DNA from: Diphasiastrum complanatum
Lineage: Eukaryota; Streptophyta; Lycopodiopsida; Lycopodiales; Lycopodiaceae
Direction of reading: 5' to 3'
DNA length: 64,000 nt
Assembly: GCA_029204225.1 (NCBI GenBank)
Contig: CM055103.1
Span: forward strand, 56,625,078 to 56,689,077
Shown here: in pieces, positions 1-11,440 of the stretch
Numbering within the stretch: position 1 is the first letter of the stretch
How the letters are laid out: each line of letters begins with the position of its first letter
Translations under genes and position numbers: made by a program
The notes under the pieces: generated by a model
Told to the model about the DNA's origin: nothing
Databases searched by the model: none
The model's input: the letters and a program-made list of their open reading frames with translations, nothing else

Positions 1-273
1 TACTGTTGTACTACTCTGACAACATCTCATCTATAGAACGTGTTTCATTTGATTTGATAGAGGCTAGATTGTTGTTTTGAAATTATTAACATTACATTTC
101 CCAAACCATAAGTAATACTGGTTACTTTTTAATGTCTGTTGACAACCAGAATAACACTTGAAACCACTTGCCATAAAAACATAACTTTCTAACATTGTCC
201 TCTGTGGGAACGCCATTATCTACTATAAAATCTATATTAACCCTATTGGTATAGTATGACATATACCAATTTT

Positions 274-290
274 TGGCGCCGTTGCCGGGG
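274..290 (+). other. Gypsy-type primer-binding-site relic
   Basis: The 17 bases TGGCGCCGTTGCCGGGG match the sequence usually found just inside the 5' LTR of plant OTA-clade gypsy elements (Athila/Tat-like). Bases 1-273 would then be the LTR 3' part, but no second LTR is in the window. The gag-like frame starts about 50 bases downstream, which agrees with this reading. Confidence 0.6.
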
Positions 291-343
291 ATAGTTTAAG
301 AAAGTTATAAGAAATCTGACAAATCCATCTCCATCTCTAGTGT

Positions 344-597
344 ATGTCAGATAGAGAATCCAGATTAGAATGATACCGTAAGCTTAGAGAGGAATTTTTA
401 CGAAGACAAAGTGAGAATACTAGTCGAAGAAATCTAGACGAAATTACTGCTCAGTTACTTGAACTCCTAATTAGCTTTGGTATGGAGGGCCCTGTTGCAC
501 GTTTCACTTCTATATCAAAAATTAAATACAATTATTTTGAAGGGACTTCTTTAGACAATGCAGATAGCTATGTCTCACAATTCGAGTCAATCGCTAC
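344..597 (+). pseudogene. Gypsy gag N-terminal fragment
   Basis: An ATG at 344 opens a frame with one early stop (codon 10, TGA) and then about 75 open codons, charged and typical of a gag head (KLREEFLRRQ, then FEGTSLDNADSYVSQFESIA). Gag packages element RNA into virus-like particles. The frame ends abruptly near 597, where unrelated AT-rich sequence follows. The assignment rests on its place behind the primer-site relic and on composition; no zinc knuckle is reached. Moderately sure. Confidence 0.45.
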
Positions 598-3070
598 ACA
601 CACGCACTCTTCGTCTAGTGTGTACTCAATGTTAATATATATGTGAATGATCGATTCTTGATAATATAGTTCTGATATAAAGTTTAGTACACTTCTACGA
701 TCATGATCAGGGATTTGATGAAAGTCCCAACAATTTATAGTGACAAACATCCCATCCTTGTTTCCGAGTATCTCCATATTAGTTCATAATATATGACTTA
801 GTTTTCGTGCTTAAAGATCAATAGGATACAGTATCAGTATGGCATCAACATTGTGTGTTCCAACAATGTTCCCTCTTTTTTATCTTCACAGTAACATCCC
901 AAATTGTGTGTTCCAACAATTTTGGGGATAATATTCAGCTTGTATGTTCCAACAAGCTGATATAGGTATAATAAAGACTTATTATATATCCGACTGTATG
1001 ACTTGTTCTTTATTAAATTCCTGATAGCTTAGTAGCTTCCAATCAATTATTCAAAAACTGTTTCTTTCAGCAACAATAGATTCATCACATGATTCTACTC
1101 ACTTTTGCTTTTCGGTTCATTCAAATCTGACTTTAAATGCAAAAGTTATGGCCGTTATAAAGTTTAATTCATTTTCCTTATACAAAATCATATAAAGGCC
1201 TCACAAAATTATTAAATCTGAAAACTGCAATTACTTCTTTCAGTGAATATAGTTGTTAGCTTTGCAATCTCTCACTGCTCAAGAATCATAAATATTGCAG
1301 TCATTGTAATAATTAATGAGCTCTTTTTCAGAATACTTTCTTAGAAGTTAAAAACAGGCATTCAAACTTGAAGTTATTTAACATTATAAAAAAAAAAACC
1401 GTCACAGTCATTTAGAATTCTTAGATTCAATTTTTACCACAGTCTGAGATCATACTTTACCTCAGAGAGTCAGGTAGGTAATCACTGCCTTAACTTTCCA
1501 AGACCTGTCCACAGGTTAAGGGTTCTTCTCAGTCAGCAGGTAACCGGACCTTCAAATTATGGACTGTTGCCGGTCCCTTCTTTCTAGTCAGCATAGGCTT
1601 AAATCTTCCACAAGTGGGCACTTAAATCATTTGCCTGTCGTCTCTCTCACACAACCCAGAAGTAGGCGTGGGCTGGGTCGCGTGGATTCTCTCTCCACGG
1701 CCCTCTCCTCCTCCTCTCTTTTCAGGCTCAGATCGCAGCATGGGTTTCGTTCATAAGTAGATCGCTCCTTCGGAACAGCAGCAGATCAATTCACCAATCA
1801 AATTTCAGAGAGTTTGAGAAGACATTAATGATTCAGACAGCAGCGATGGCCGTATTTCCTCAAGATCAGCAGAGCAGCAAGATAGCCAGCCATAGATTTT
1901 AGGGACAGCCAGCATCAACGACCTTCGGATGGTAGTAATGACTCTCCACTCAGATTTTCAGCTTTCTTATCAGATTTACGGCACACAGCATTTTCCAAAT
2001 CGCTCAAACAAAGTCATAAACTGACATTCTGTCAAGAATATATTAAACTGGACAGTAGGGTTGCATCGCACTTCAACAGCAAATTTCAGCGATCAGTCTG
2101 TCCTTCACTCAAATCCAATGCCCAGAACATCCACGAAACATTCTTGCATGGGGAAACTTCTCGCTCACGCTTCTCTCAGAACGAACTCACGGCTCTGAAT
2201 CAGAAGATGGCTCCTGGTTTCTCTCACCTGCAAAGAACGAACGATGATTGCTTCTCTCTTCTTAATAATAAGCAGAAATCGCAGCAGGCAGTGTTCTCAA
2301 GCTCTGACAATCTGTAACCGCTGTCTACACTCTGCTCTCAATTTCTTCACAAGGATTCATTATGTATTCATTTTAAACATTAAGCATTGAGCACATTGGG
2401 TTGCTTCCACAATGGAAATCTGAGGGGCTGAATGCTCTGTGATGATCATCACTCTTGACACAACAAGCCTCTAAACTCGCCTCTCCTCTACGTAGAATGA
2501 ACTCTTTCCTCTTTCCGTGCCTTATTCACGTGAGAGAGGAGGTGCCTCATAACTAACTTATCACTAAAGGCCTATCTTGAACATTTTGGCCTCCAAAACC
2601 ATTTTCCCAGTTTCGGGTTTTCGAAACTCCGATTTTTCCCCGGATGTCGAACTGTCTCATAGGTATCACCATTCCTTCCATTCTTGCCTGTGTTATCCGT
2701 GACTTCGTATTCAACACGAACCTCAGCATCGCGTACAAACCGACACTCGGTATAATCAACCGTCATCCCCACCAAGGGAAATCACCAAAATATCAATATT
2801 TCGAACTCGGAAACTTGTTTGACATCAACCCAGCAAGTTTGATTTGAAAGTCTGCACTCTACTTTGCATCAACAATTTTTTTTTAACTGCCGTTTTCATT
2901 TCGCTTCTTTCAGTAACAAGATTTTTTAAGTCACAAACTGCTCTTCACTGGAAACCACAACTGAACGTCGTCGAACCCTTAACCTTAGGACCCCCCTTGA
3001 ACTTTAAGGCAGTATCTAAAAATCATCTGGGCATTTTTTATTAACGTCAGTAGAATGAGTACATCGTCAT
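598..3070. other. No gene recognised; three hairpins, otherwise unclassified
   Basis: Apart from three short hairpins at 847-960, I see no coding region here. An A-run lies near 1390. The 1.6-2.6 kb part is less AT-rich than its surroundings and could be an old LTR, but I found no partner copy, primer site or polypurine tract. Short frames in it show no domain. Confidence 0.5.
847..960. repeat. Three hairpins with one loop and different stems
   Basis: Hairpin 1: stem AACATTGT (847-854), loop GTGTTCCA, stem ACAATGTT (863-870). Hairpin 2: AAATTGT (901-907), the same loop, ACAATTT (916-922). Hairpin 3: TCAGCTTGT (935-943), loop ATGTTCCA, ACAAGCTGA (952-960). Each outer stem differs from the others, yet each is perfectly self-complementary, while a 16-base core (TTGTGTGTTCCAACAA, one change in the third) is shared. 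Confidence 0.75.
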
Positions 3071-3071
3071 A

Positions 3072-3735
3072 TTACAGTCTTGGCAGTGCCGAAAAATCGT
3101 AAAAAACCGTAAAACTACAATTTACGTTAATTATGCCAATTTGAAGGCAATTATTACTGTAGATATCATCTCTAAACTTTATCGAGTAAGTAGGATTATC
3201 CTTCTTTCTTGTATCTAATGCTTGAAAAACATAGCAAGCAGATCCAAAGATTCTAAGATCTTTGAGATTCGGCTTCTTACCAAATAGAGCCTCATAAGAT
3301 GTTATGCCTCCAATGGGCTTACATGGCAATCTATTACATAAATAAGTTGCACAAACAATGGCCTCTCCCCAAAATGACTTAGGTAGAGCTAGCCTTAAAG
3401 CCTTTGTACACTCAGAAAGAGTTCTATTCATTCTCTCGGCTATGCCATTTTGTTGAGGAATATAAGTACATGTATGCTCTCTTTTAATGCCATTGGATTT
3501 ATAAAACTCTATCATCTTAGTGGAGATATGCTCTCCACCATTGTCACTCCTCAATACTTTTATCTTAGCATCAAGTTGATTCTCAACTAGAGTTTTGAAC
3601 TTTACAAAAGACTCAAACACTTTACTTTTGGAATCCAAAAGTTCATATCTAGAGTAATCATCAATAAAAGTACATACATTAATGCACCTCCATTAGATTC
3701 TTGAGATCACTATGAATGAGATCTAATGCTTCCCC
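3072..3735 (-). pseudogene. Copia integrase fragment (second, joined copy)
   Basis: This is a Ty1/copia integrase core read leftward. The catalytic region shows LRSDNGGE (second Asp) and PQQNGIAERMNRTL (Glu), followed by the post-core stretch CNRLPCKPIGGITSYEALFG and RIFGSACYVF. Upstream of the listed open frame (3638) the similarity runs on in other frames back to an IHSDL motif near 3730, so there are frameshifts. It repeats about 30 residues that also end the neighbouring copia A fragment, so it comes from a different element copy. It is truncated before the reverse transcriptase. Confidence 0.85.
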
Positions 3736-4557
3736 CTCTATCAGATCTTAGCACTTTGATGCGTGCATCCAGTTGGTTCTCTACTAAAGTCTTGAACTCC
3801 TTGAAGCGAGCAAAAGCGTCAGATTTCTTTTTCAAGAAATAAATCCATGTCCTCCTAGAGTAATCATCTATGAAAGTCATAAAATAATATGCTTTCTCCA
3901 ACGACATGGTCTTCATTGGGCCGCACAGCTCGTTGTGAAAAAGTTCCAGTGGTTTCTTAGCTCTTGCAGCTCCACCTTTCTTGAATGTCTCCTTGTGATG
4001 TTTTCCCATGATGCATCCTTCGCATATTGCGGGATGATCATCCTGCAATGCTGGTAATCCTATTACCATCTTCAGCTTCGCCATCAATCTTAAGCTCCCA
4101 TAGTTTAAGTGACCAAGTCTTCTGTACCACAACTCAGATTGAGATGCTGTTGAGATAGCCAAACCATATTCTCCTGGTTTTGCAGCATCCGATTTATAAA
4201 GGCCACAGTTACTATCTCTATAACCTTTCACCACCACTTTATGGTTGTGGTTCATATCCATCATAAGGCATCCATCCTTGACAATTTCCACCTTAAGATG
4301 TTGATTTGCCATTACTCCAACGGAAAGCAAACTCTTTTTGAGTCGAGGAACATAAAGCACATTAGGGATATTCTTGATTTTACCATCAGGAAACTGCACA
4401 GGTACATTGCCAGCACCCTGTATTTGGCATTCCTCCCTATTGACCTTATCCCCATCATGGATTGGTGAGAATTTCTCAAACCAATCATGTTTCCCGGTCA
4501 TATGCCTTGTTGCGCCTGAATCTATGAACCATCTGGCGCCATCATCGGCACTTCGTG
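3720..4557 (-). pseudogene. Copia A protease, GAG-pre-integrase and integrase start
   Basis: Reading leftward, the order is the aspartic protease motif WFIDSGATRHMTGKH (DSGA catalytic site, 4500-4557), the GAG-pre-integrase domain (LWYRRLGHLNYGSL, then CEGCIMGKHHKETF, the HHCC zinc motif), then the integrase core with FHNELCGPM in place of HTDLCGPM, FIDDYSRRTWIYFL and LRSDRGG. The frame breaks right after LRSDRGG, where sequence of a second copia integrase is joined. The protease frame differs from the gag frame next door, so the polyprotein is disrupted. The first catalytic Asp of the usual HTD/HSD motif reads Glu. Confidence 0.88.
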
Positions 4558-5010
4558 GCGCTGCTCTTCCTGCAACATGATTCCGTGGAAGTCTTCAAAA
4601 GTAGGCAATCTCTTCCTCAAAGCGATGCCACTCACAAACATCTGTAGCCCTTCCGAGACACCACTCATTGTGGTATGTACCAATTCAACATCCGTAATTA
4701 ATTCTCCAATTGCCACAAGTTGATCTCTCAGCTCCTTTATCCTGGTGAAGAAAGATCCCACCGATTCACATTCTTCCATCCTGACTGCGTTCAATCTCGC
4801 CTTCAAGAACATGGCTCGAGTTGGATTGCAAGCTTGAAATTGCATTTTAAGAGCTTCCCAAGCTCCCCTAGCTGTCGTGGCATCACTTATATGGGTGATC
4901 ACATGGTCTTTCACTGAAAGATTGATCAAGGACAATGCTCTCTGCGCCTTTTTATCAAAGGCCCTCAGGTCACCTAGAGTGGTATTTGGCCGGAATTCAA
5001 TACCTGCCAT
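4522..5010 (-). pseudogene. Copia A gag, downstream part
   Basis: Retrotransposon gag of the UBN2/copia type: FDKKAQRALSLINLSV, ATTARGAWEALKMQF, VGSFFTRIKELRDQLVAIGE and LQEEQRHEVP. No CCHC zinc knuckle is present; the gag runs into the protease coding region within a few bases, so the gag C-terminus has been deleted. The apparent start Met at 5010 is not the real start. It is an internal Met created as a boundary by insertion of copia B immediately upstream. The gag begins on the far side of B, at 11564. Confidence 0.88.
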
Positions 5011-5664
5011 TGTGAAAAATACAGATCCTAAGTGGATCTAAACTCCAAGATCATTGGCTTGAATGCTTGCACTCCAAACTACATAAGCTAGGAATTGGCA
5101 ACACATTCTATGCTACCTAGAATGCAAAGAACTTGATCAAAAAGCATTTATCACAAATGGAAACTTCATAAACATCAAGTGCAGCCCAAAATAGCATTAT
5201 ACAGTCCATAATACATCAGCCTATCACTTTTGGAAAGCACCTAAGATCATACACAATAGCTTGAAGACAATACACACAACAATGCTCTCAATGGAGGAAG
5301 AAACAATGACAATGATCTATTGATCTCAATGAAGCATACAAAAGGTTTCTCCAACCTGTTTTCCACGACTTCCCTACTATTTATGGATGAGGAAGATGAC
5401 TCTCTCTCCTCTCTCTAGAAGGTACTTGACCCTAGATATTCCCTATATAGGAAAAATAGCTAAAAATGGCTTATATGACCAAAATACATCAAAATGGTCT
5501 CATTTTGAAGGGTATGAAGTTTGACACTTCATCATACTGAAAAAATACAGTAAATAAAAACATTGTGGCCTGGTTCACACGTGTGAAACTCCAGAACCAA
5601 AACTATTTACAATTTTAGCCAATTTAGGCCTCAAACTAGCTAGGAAATGTTGACAATTTTCACA
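5011..5664 (-). repeat. Copia B 3' LTR
   Basis: A 654 bp direct copy of 10786-11440. By eye the two differ by two substitutions and one single-base indel. It begins TGTGAAAA and ends TTTTCACA, a perfect 8 bp terminal inverted repeat with canonical TG...CA ends. On its inner side, 5665-5676 read on the minus strand is purine-rich (GAAGAGGGAG), the polypurine tract. The pol stop codon lies inside this LTR. Confidence 0.97.
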
Positions 5665-8600
5665 CTCCCTCTTCAACATTGGATGCTAGTTTCAACATAG
5701 TCTTTGAGCACATTCCAAGATTAGATCTATGCATTAAATATAGGTCCTTTCCCAATGGTTTGGTGAAGATATCAGCCACACACTCCTTTGAAGAGACATG
5801 TTGAAGCTCCACCTCTTTGGCAATGACTTGATCTCTCACAAAATGGTGAGCAATCTCAATGTGCTTGCTCCTTGCATGAAAAACAGGATTGCTTGCCAAG
5901 CTTTGGGCTGAAAGGTTATCACAAAGTATGATTGGAGTCTTCTCTGGTTCCAGCAAGTGAAGATCCAATAACATCCTCTTGATCCAAAGAATCTCCTTGG
6001 TGCATGTTGTTAATGCCTTGTACTCGGCTTCGGTGGAAGATAGAGAGATAGTTGGTTGCTTCTTTGATAGCCATGAGACCACTCCATCTCCAAGATAGAT
6101 TGCAAAGGCACTTGTTGACTTCCTATCCATTTGATCACCTGCAAAATCTGAATCTGAAAATCCACAAAGGTTAGGTGTAGTACCTCCATACAAGATGCCA
6201 AAATCTCTAGATCCCGAGATGTATCTAAGTACTCTCTTTCCTAGCTTCCAATGAGCCTCACTAGGATCTTGCATAAATTGACTTAGTTTACCAACCACAA
6301 AGCTTAGATCAGGTCTTGTGATGGTTAACCATATAAGAGATCCTATTAGCTTTCTATAGAGAGTAATGTCCTTGAAGGATCTTTCATTACTTCTTGTAGT
6401 TAGCTTTACATTTGATTCCATAGGAGTAGAAACAACTTTACAATCTTCCATATGAAACCTTTTTAGAATAGAGTTAACATACTTTTCTTGACATATGAAT
6501 GTAGATTTAGAAGTTCTAATAATCTCTATTCCTAAGATATAATGAAGTTTACCAAGATCTTGAATTTCAAACTCTCTTTTGAGTGCCATCTTGATTTCAT
6601 CTATATCTAGATTGTTACCACCACTTAAGATAATGTCATCAACATAGATCAAAAGTAAAGTGATATCATTTTCATTCAATCTAAAGTAGAGAGAATGATC
6701 ATACTCACTCATAACAAAGTTTTGAGAAAGTAAGAAGGAATTGAGCTTAGCATACCAACTCCTTGGTGCTTGCTTTAGCCCATACAAACTCTTTTGGAGA
6801 TAGCACACATGATTAGGCTCATCATGTGAAACATAGCCCTCGGGTTGCTCCATGTAAATATCTTCTTCAAGATCACCATTCAAGAAGGCATTAGTAACAT
6901 CCATTTGCCACATATCCCAATCATAAAGAGTTGCAAGAGAGATTAGGATTCGAATAGTTACCATCTTTGCCACGGGTGCAAAGGTCTCATCATAGTCAAT
7001 ACCATATTCTTGAGCATACCCCTTTGCCACCAACCTTGCCTTGTACTTGTTGATTGATCCATCTTGATTTGTCTTGATCTTGAAGATCCACTTACAACCA
7101 ATTGCCTTCTTGTCCTTTGGAAGCTTTACCAACCTCCATGTGTTGCTTTTGATGAGTGCTTGATGCTCATGATCCATGGCTTGGATCCATTCCTTCTTTT
7201 GAATTGCTTCATCTACACAAGTTGGTTCATCAAAAGAGGTAAGAAAAGCAAAGTTAGAGTTGTCCACCACTTGCTTTCCTTTTTCATCATAGGTTAGCCT
7301 TGATGGCTTAGCCCTTTGCCTTTGAGTCTTCCTTGAAGTTTGCTTTGGAGTGGCATCTCCATCTTCATCCAAGACATCTTGCACATCATGATGATTAGTA
7401 GGCACATCAACATCAACATCAACAACATTGGAAACATTCTCTTCATGAAAGATGACATCCCTACTTATGACAACTTTCTTTGTAGAAGGAATGTACACTT
7501 TGTAAGCCTTGCTTACTTCACTATAGCCAACAAACACACCCTTCTTTGATGAAGGATCTTCTTTAGTTCTATCATCAAGTGTGATATTGACAAAACATGT
7601 ACATCCAAAGATCCTACAATGCTTGACACTCGGCCTTCTACCATAAAGAACCTCATGAGGAGTTTTACCATCCAAGGAAGCACTTGTCCATCTATTACAT
7701 AGATAGTTAGCACATGCTAAAGCTTCCCCCAAAAAAGACTTAGCAAGATTAGCATGTAGTCTCATTGCCTTGGCACATTCACAAAGGGTTCTATTCTTCC
7801 TCTCGGCCACTCCATTCTGTTGTGGAGTCCTAGGACTAGACATCTCCCTCTTAATCCCATGTGCTATACAAAAGTCTTTGAACCTATTTGAGGTGTATTC
7901 CCCTCCATTATCAGATCTTAAGCATTTGATCTTTGTATTGAATTGGTTTTCCATTTCATTCTTGAACTTGACAAATGCAGCAAACACTTCATCCTTACTT
8001 TTAAGAAGATAGATCCAAGTATACCTACTAAAGTCATCAATGAAAGTTGCATACATCTTTGCCCCACCATTGCTAGTTGTACTAGAAGAATGAATATCAG
8101 AATGCACAAGTTGAAAAGCTTCTTTAGATCTAGAAGTAGATCTAGAATAAGCAAGTCTATGAGATTTGGACAAGGCACAATGTTCACAAACACTATTGTT
8201 TGCAACAAGACTTTTAGGGAGACCAAGAACAAGCTCTTTCTTTGCCATTACCTCCAAAGATTTGAAGTTGGGATGGCCCAACCTCTTGTGCCAAACTTCT
8301 TGGTTTGTCAATTGCTCCCTAGCCATACATCCTTCATGATTAGAGATCACACATGCATCAAGCTTGAAAAGTTTACCATGCCTCCTACCTTGAGCAATCA
8401 AGGATCCACATTTACTTATCAAACATGCATCTCCAATGAACTCCACATCAAGTCCTTTGTCAATCATTTGACTTACACTAAGCAAATTCTTAGTGATTGA
8501 AGGAATGTACAAAACATTTTCAAGATTTGCTTTCCTATTTGTTGAAAGGGAAATAGGAATAGTGCCTATGCCTTTGATGTCACATTGACCATCATTTGCA

Positions 8601-9613
8601 GTGTAGATGATGTTACCTTCTCCCTCATAAGACAATAAGGATGTAAAGTATTCCTTATGTCTTGTCATGTGAGATGAGGCTCCACTATCAATCCACCAAG
8701 GATCATTATCATCTATGTTGGCTAACAAACTTGAAGTCATAACAAGTGATTCACATGTGTTATGTTCTTCCTCATCTATTGTAAGATTTCCTTGCCTCTC
8801 TCTTTGCTCTCTTTTCTTCTTATAACATTCATTTGCAAAATGACCTTTTATCCCACAATAAAAGCACTTGAACTTTGACTTATTGTTCTTAGTAGAAGAG
8901 GAAGAGGAAGAGTGATCATCATGATCAAAGTTACCACCTTTGGATCATTTCCCTTTGCCTTTACCTTTGCCCTTGAATTTGCCTTTTGTGAAGAAAGCCT
9001 CTTCACCTCCACCTTGCAAGGATGCACCATCAAGCTTTGATTGCAACCTATGTTCTTCAGCCAATAAGATTTCTTGCAAGTCAACCACACTTGGCAAGAC
9101 TCTTTGAATGGCAAAACTTTGCACAAGGTTAGCATGTTCATTTAGCAAACCATTCAACATAACTTGGACTATTTCACCATCTTTTATGTTCTCATCAATG
9201 CATGCTAAATCATCACTTAGGGACTTAACTCTCAAGATAAATGCATGAGCACTTTCACCCTCTCTTTGCCTACTAGAAAATATTTGTCTCCTTAGGGTCA
9301 ATACCCTAGATGTGGACTTTGATTCAAAGAGCTTCCTTAAGGCATTCCATGCCTCACTTGCACTTTGACACTTTCCAACTTCCTTGAGAAGTTCATTTGT
9401 AACATTCATTTTAATGATATGAAGAGCCCTTTTGGCCTTCTTATCAAACCTTTGTTGCTCTTGAAGTGTGAGAGGTCTCTCTTCAATTTCTGCAACTATG
9501 TCCATGAGTTCATTCAACTCAAGTAAGGACTCCATCCTCACTTTCCAAGTAGAGTAGTTTGATGAACTCAACCTTTCACTAGACTCTAGCATGATCCCAC
9601 CATTGGAAGCCAT
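5660..9613 (-). pseudogene. Copia B gag-pol polyprotein, one in-frame TGA
   Basis: A single reading frame of about 1318 codons, interrupted only by TGA at 8945-8947. Order: gag (9613-8948; SSNYSTWKVRMESLL, FDKKAKRALHIIKMNV), zinc knuckle CFYCGIKGHFANEC (near 8860-8820), protease WWIDSGASSHMTRH, GAG-pre-integrase (HKRLGHPNF ... CEHCALSKSH), integrase (VHSDIH, LRSDNGGEY, PQQNGVAERKNRTL), reverse transcriptase (KARLVAKGYAQ, FAPVAKMVTIR, QMDVTNAFLNGDLEEDIYM, YVDDIILSG) and RNase H (GFSDSDFAGD, SLSSTEAEYKAL), ending with ADIFTKPLG. All catalytic residues I checked are present. The last codons are encoded by the polypurine tract and the stop lies in the LTR. It makes virus-like particles and copies element RNA into DNA. 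Confidence 0.96.
8945..8947 (-). other. Sole nonsense codon in copia B
   Basis: The codon is TGA, in the context KGK-stop-SK. In the related copia C at 37.7 kb the matching segment reads KSKWSK with TGG at this point. The simplest reading is one G-to-A change from Trp, leaving gag separated from zinc knuckle and pol. Programmed readthrough is possible but the downstream bases (TCC AAA) are not a known strong readthrough context. Confidence 0.75.
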
Positions 9614-10773
9614 GATTCTAATGTTTCTTCAACTTTTAGGTTCTGTCCTAAAGCACTTAGCACTCACTTTTCTCTCAACAAATGATAGATAAAGAGATCT
9701 ATGAAGATTTAGGACCCTAAAACACTTCTATCTTGAACCTAGATGGTTTCCAAGCATAGAAAGGAAGATTGAAACACATGCAACACTTTGCACACACTAA
9801 GAATGGATTACAAAATCAAACCAACCTGAACACACTCTTGCTTAAGCTCTCAAACTTTCCAGCAAGTGACCAAATCAAGTTATGGTGTGAAGAGTTACTT
9901 GCATTCTTAGAAAATACCCAAAACTAGGATGCCAAGATTACCTAGTAATGAACAAACTTGATCAACATATGATCAACACACTAAGATATTGATTCAACCT
10001 GTAAAACCACATGTAAACCACACTTCTAAAAGTTTATAAACTCCAGCAAGTGATAAATACAAGATTTAGAGGTGAATGAATGAGCACACTTAGTGAATCA
10101 CAAGACTAGCTTCACTATCTTGTCAAATCTTGGTGTTTAGATGTAGATCTAAGATCACTTCACATGAGAATGTTCCTCAACCTGTTAAGAACCTGAAAAC
10201 ACACTTGCATAATGGTTAACACCTTCCAGCAAATGCTCCAATCAAATTACATAAGGAGAGTTACTTACATGCTCAACAAAGTACACCAAAATTTATGCCA
10301 AAATTGATGACAATCTTTACAATATGCTCTTCACAATGGAGCTTACAATATGTTCACCCAAAAAAGGGGATCTTTCATCCAAATGGGAGCTTTGCTTAGC
10401 CTTTAGGAGAATTACAACTCACTCAAAAGAGCATTTGTCATCCACTTAAGGAGAAGTTTCATCCACTTAAGGAGAGTGTTCATCCAAGAATGGAGATTGT
10501 CAACAATAGGATTGAAAAGAACATTGTTAGTATTGAATATGCACAAGCCTCACAATCACAAATGATTAGGTGTTATGATCTGATCCAAAATAGTTTCTTT
10601 TCAGCCTCTGATCTTCAATAGACCTGAAATATGCTTTTGATCCACAAGTTCAACTCACAAAACAAAGGTTAGTAAGATTTGATCAACAAAGCAATGCAAA
10701 ATCATGCTAGAACTTGATCAAACATCCAAATATCACCAAAAATGGAATACTTACTGTAAATAGAAGCCAACCA
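9614..10773 (-). other. Copia B untranslated leader with degenerate internal repeats
   Basis: Between primer site and gag lie 1.16 kb without a long frame. Three degenerate units of roughly 170-190 bp recur near 9830, 9995 and 10180. Each contains CAACCTG, a CACTTGC-like word, a CCAGCAA(G/A)TG word and often GAGTTACTT. Packaging and dimerisation signals are expected in such leaders; none can be assigned here. Confidence 0.6.
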
Positions 10774-10785
10774 GCTCTGATACCA
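10774..10785 (-). other. Copia B primer-binding site (tRNA-iMet)
   Basis: On the minus strand the bases directly following the LTR are TGGTATCAGAGC, the standard plant copia primer site complementary to the 3' end of initiator Met tRNA. It abuts the LTR with no spacer. This fixes the orientation of B and identifies 10786-11440 as the 5' LTR. Confidence 0.95.
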
Positions 10786-11440
10786 TGTGAAAAATACAGA
10801 TCCTAAGTGGATCTAAACTCCAAGATCATTGGCTTGAATGCTTGCACTCCAAACTACATAAGCTAGGAATTGGCAACACATTCTATGCTACCTAGAATGC
10901 AAAGAACTTGATCAAAAAGCATTTATCACAAATGGAAACTTCCATAAACATCAAGTGCGGCCCAAAATAGCATTATACAGTCCATAATACATCAGCCTAT
11001 CACTTTTGGAAAGCACCTAAGATCATACACAATAGCTTGAAGACAATACACACAACAATGCTCTCAATGGAGGAAGAAACAATGACAATGATCTATTGAT
11101 CTCAATGAAGCATACAAAAGGTTTCTCCAACCTGTTTTCCACGACTTCCCTACTATTTATGGATGAGGAAGATGACTCTCTCTCCTCTCTCTAGAAGGTA
11201 CTTGACCCTAGATATTCCCTATATAGGAAAAATAGCTAAAAATGGCTTATATGACCAAAATACATCAAAATGGTCTCATTTTGAAGGGTATGAAGTTTGA
11301 CACTTCATCATACTAAAAAAATACAGTAAATAAAAACATTGTGGCCTGGTTCACACGTGTGAAACTCCAGAACCAAAACTATTTACAATTTTAGCCAATT
11401 TAGGCCTCAAACTAGCTAGGAAATGTTGACAATTTTCACA
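10786..11440 (-). repeat. Copia B 5' LTR with promoter
   Basis: A 655 bp LTR, TG...CA, nearly identical to 5011-5664. A TATA-like CTATATAG lies at 11219-11226 on the coding strand, followed by a purine-rich GAGAGAGGAGAGAGAG stretch where transcription would begin. The flanking bases CCAT at 5007-5010 and 11441-11444 are the target-site duplication (4 bp with these ends; 5 bp is usual for copia). Confidence 0.95.

Noticed and set aside
568-777. 69-codon minus-strand frame at the left end
   Set aside because: It overlaps the end of the gypsy gag relic on the other strand and shows no domain; composition is that of random AT-rich sequence.
2553-2847. Overlapping 67-68-codon frames on both strands
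   Set aside because: Three frames cover the same bases; none has a recognisable motif, and open length is within chance.
8945-9141. Separate gene at 8848-9141 on the minus strand
   Set aside because: It is an out-of-frame shadow of copia B gag.
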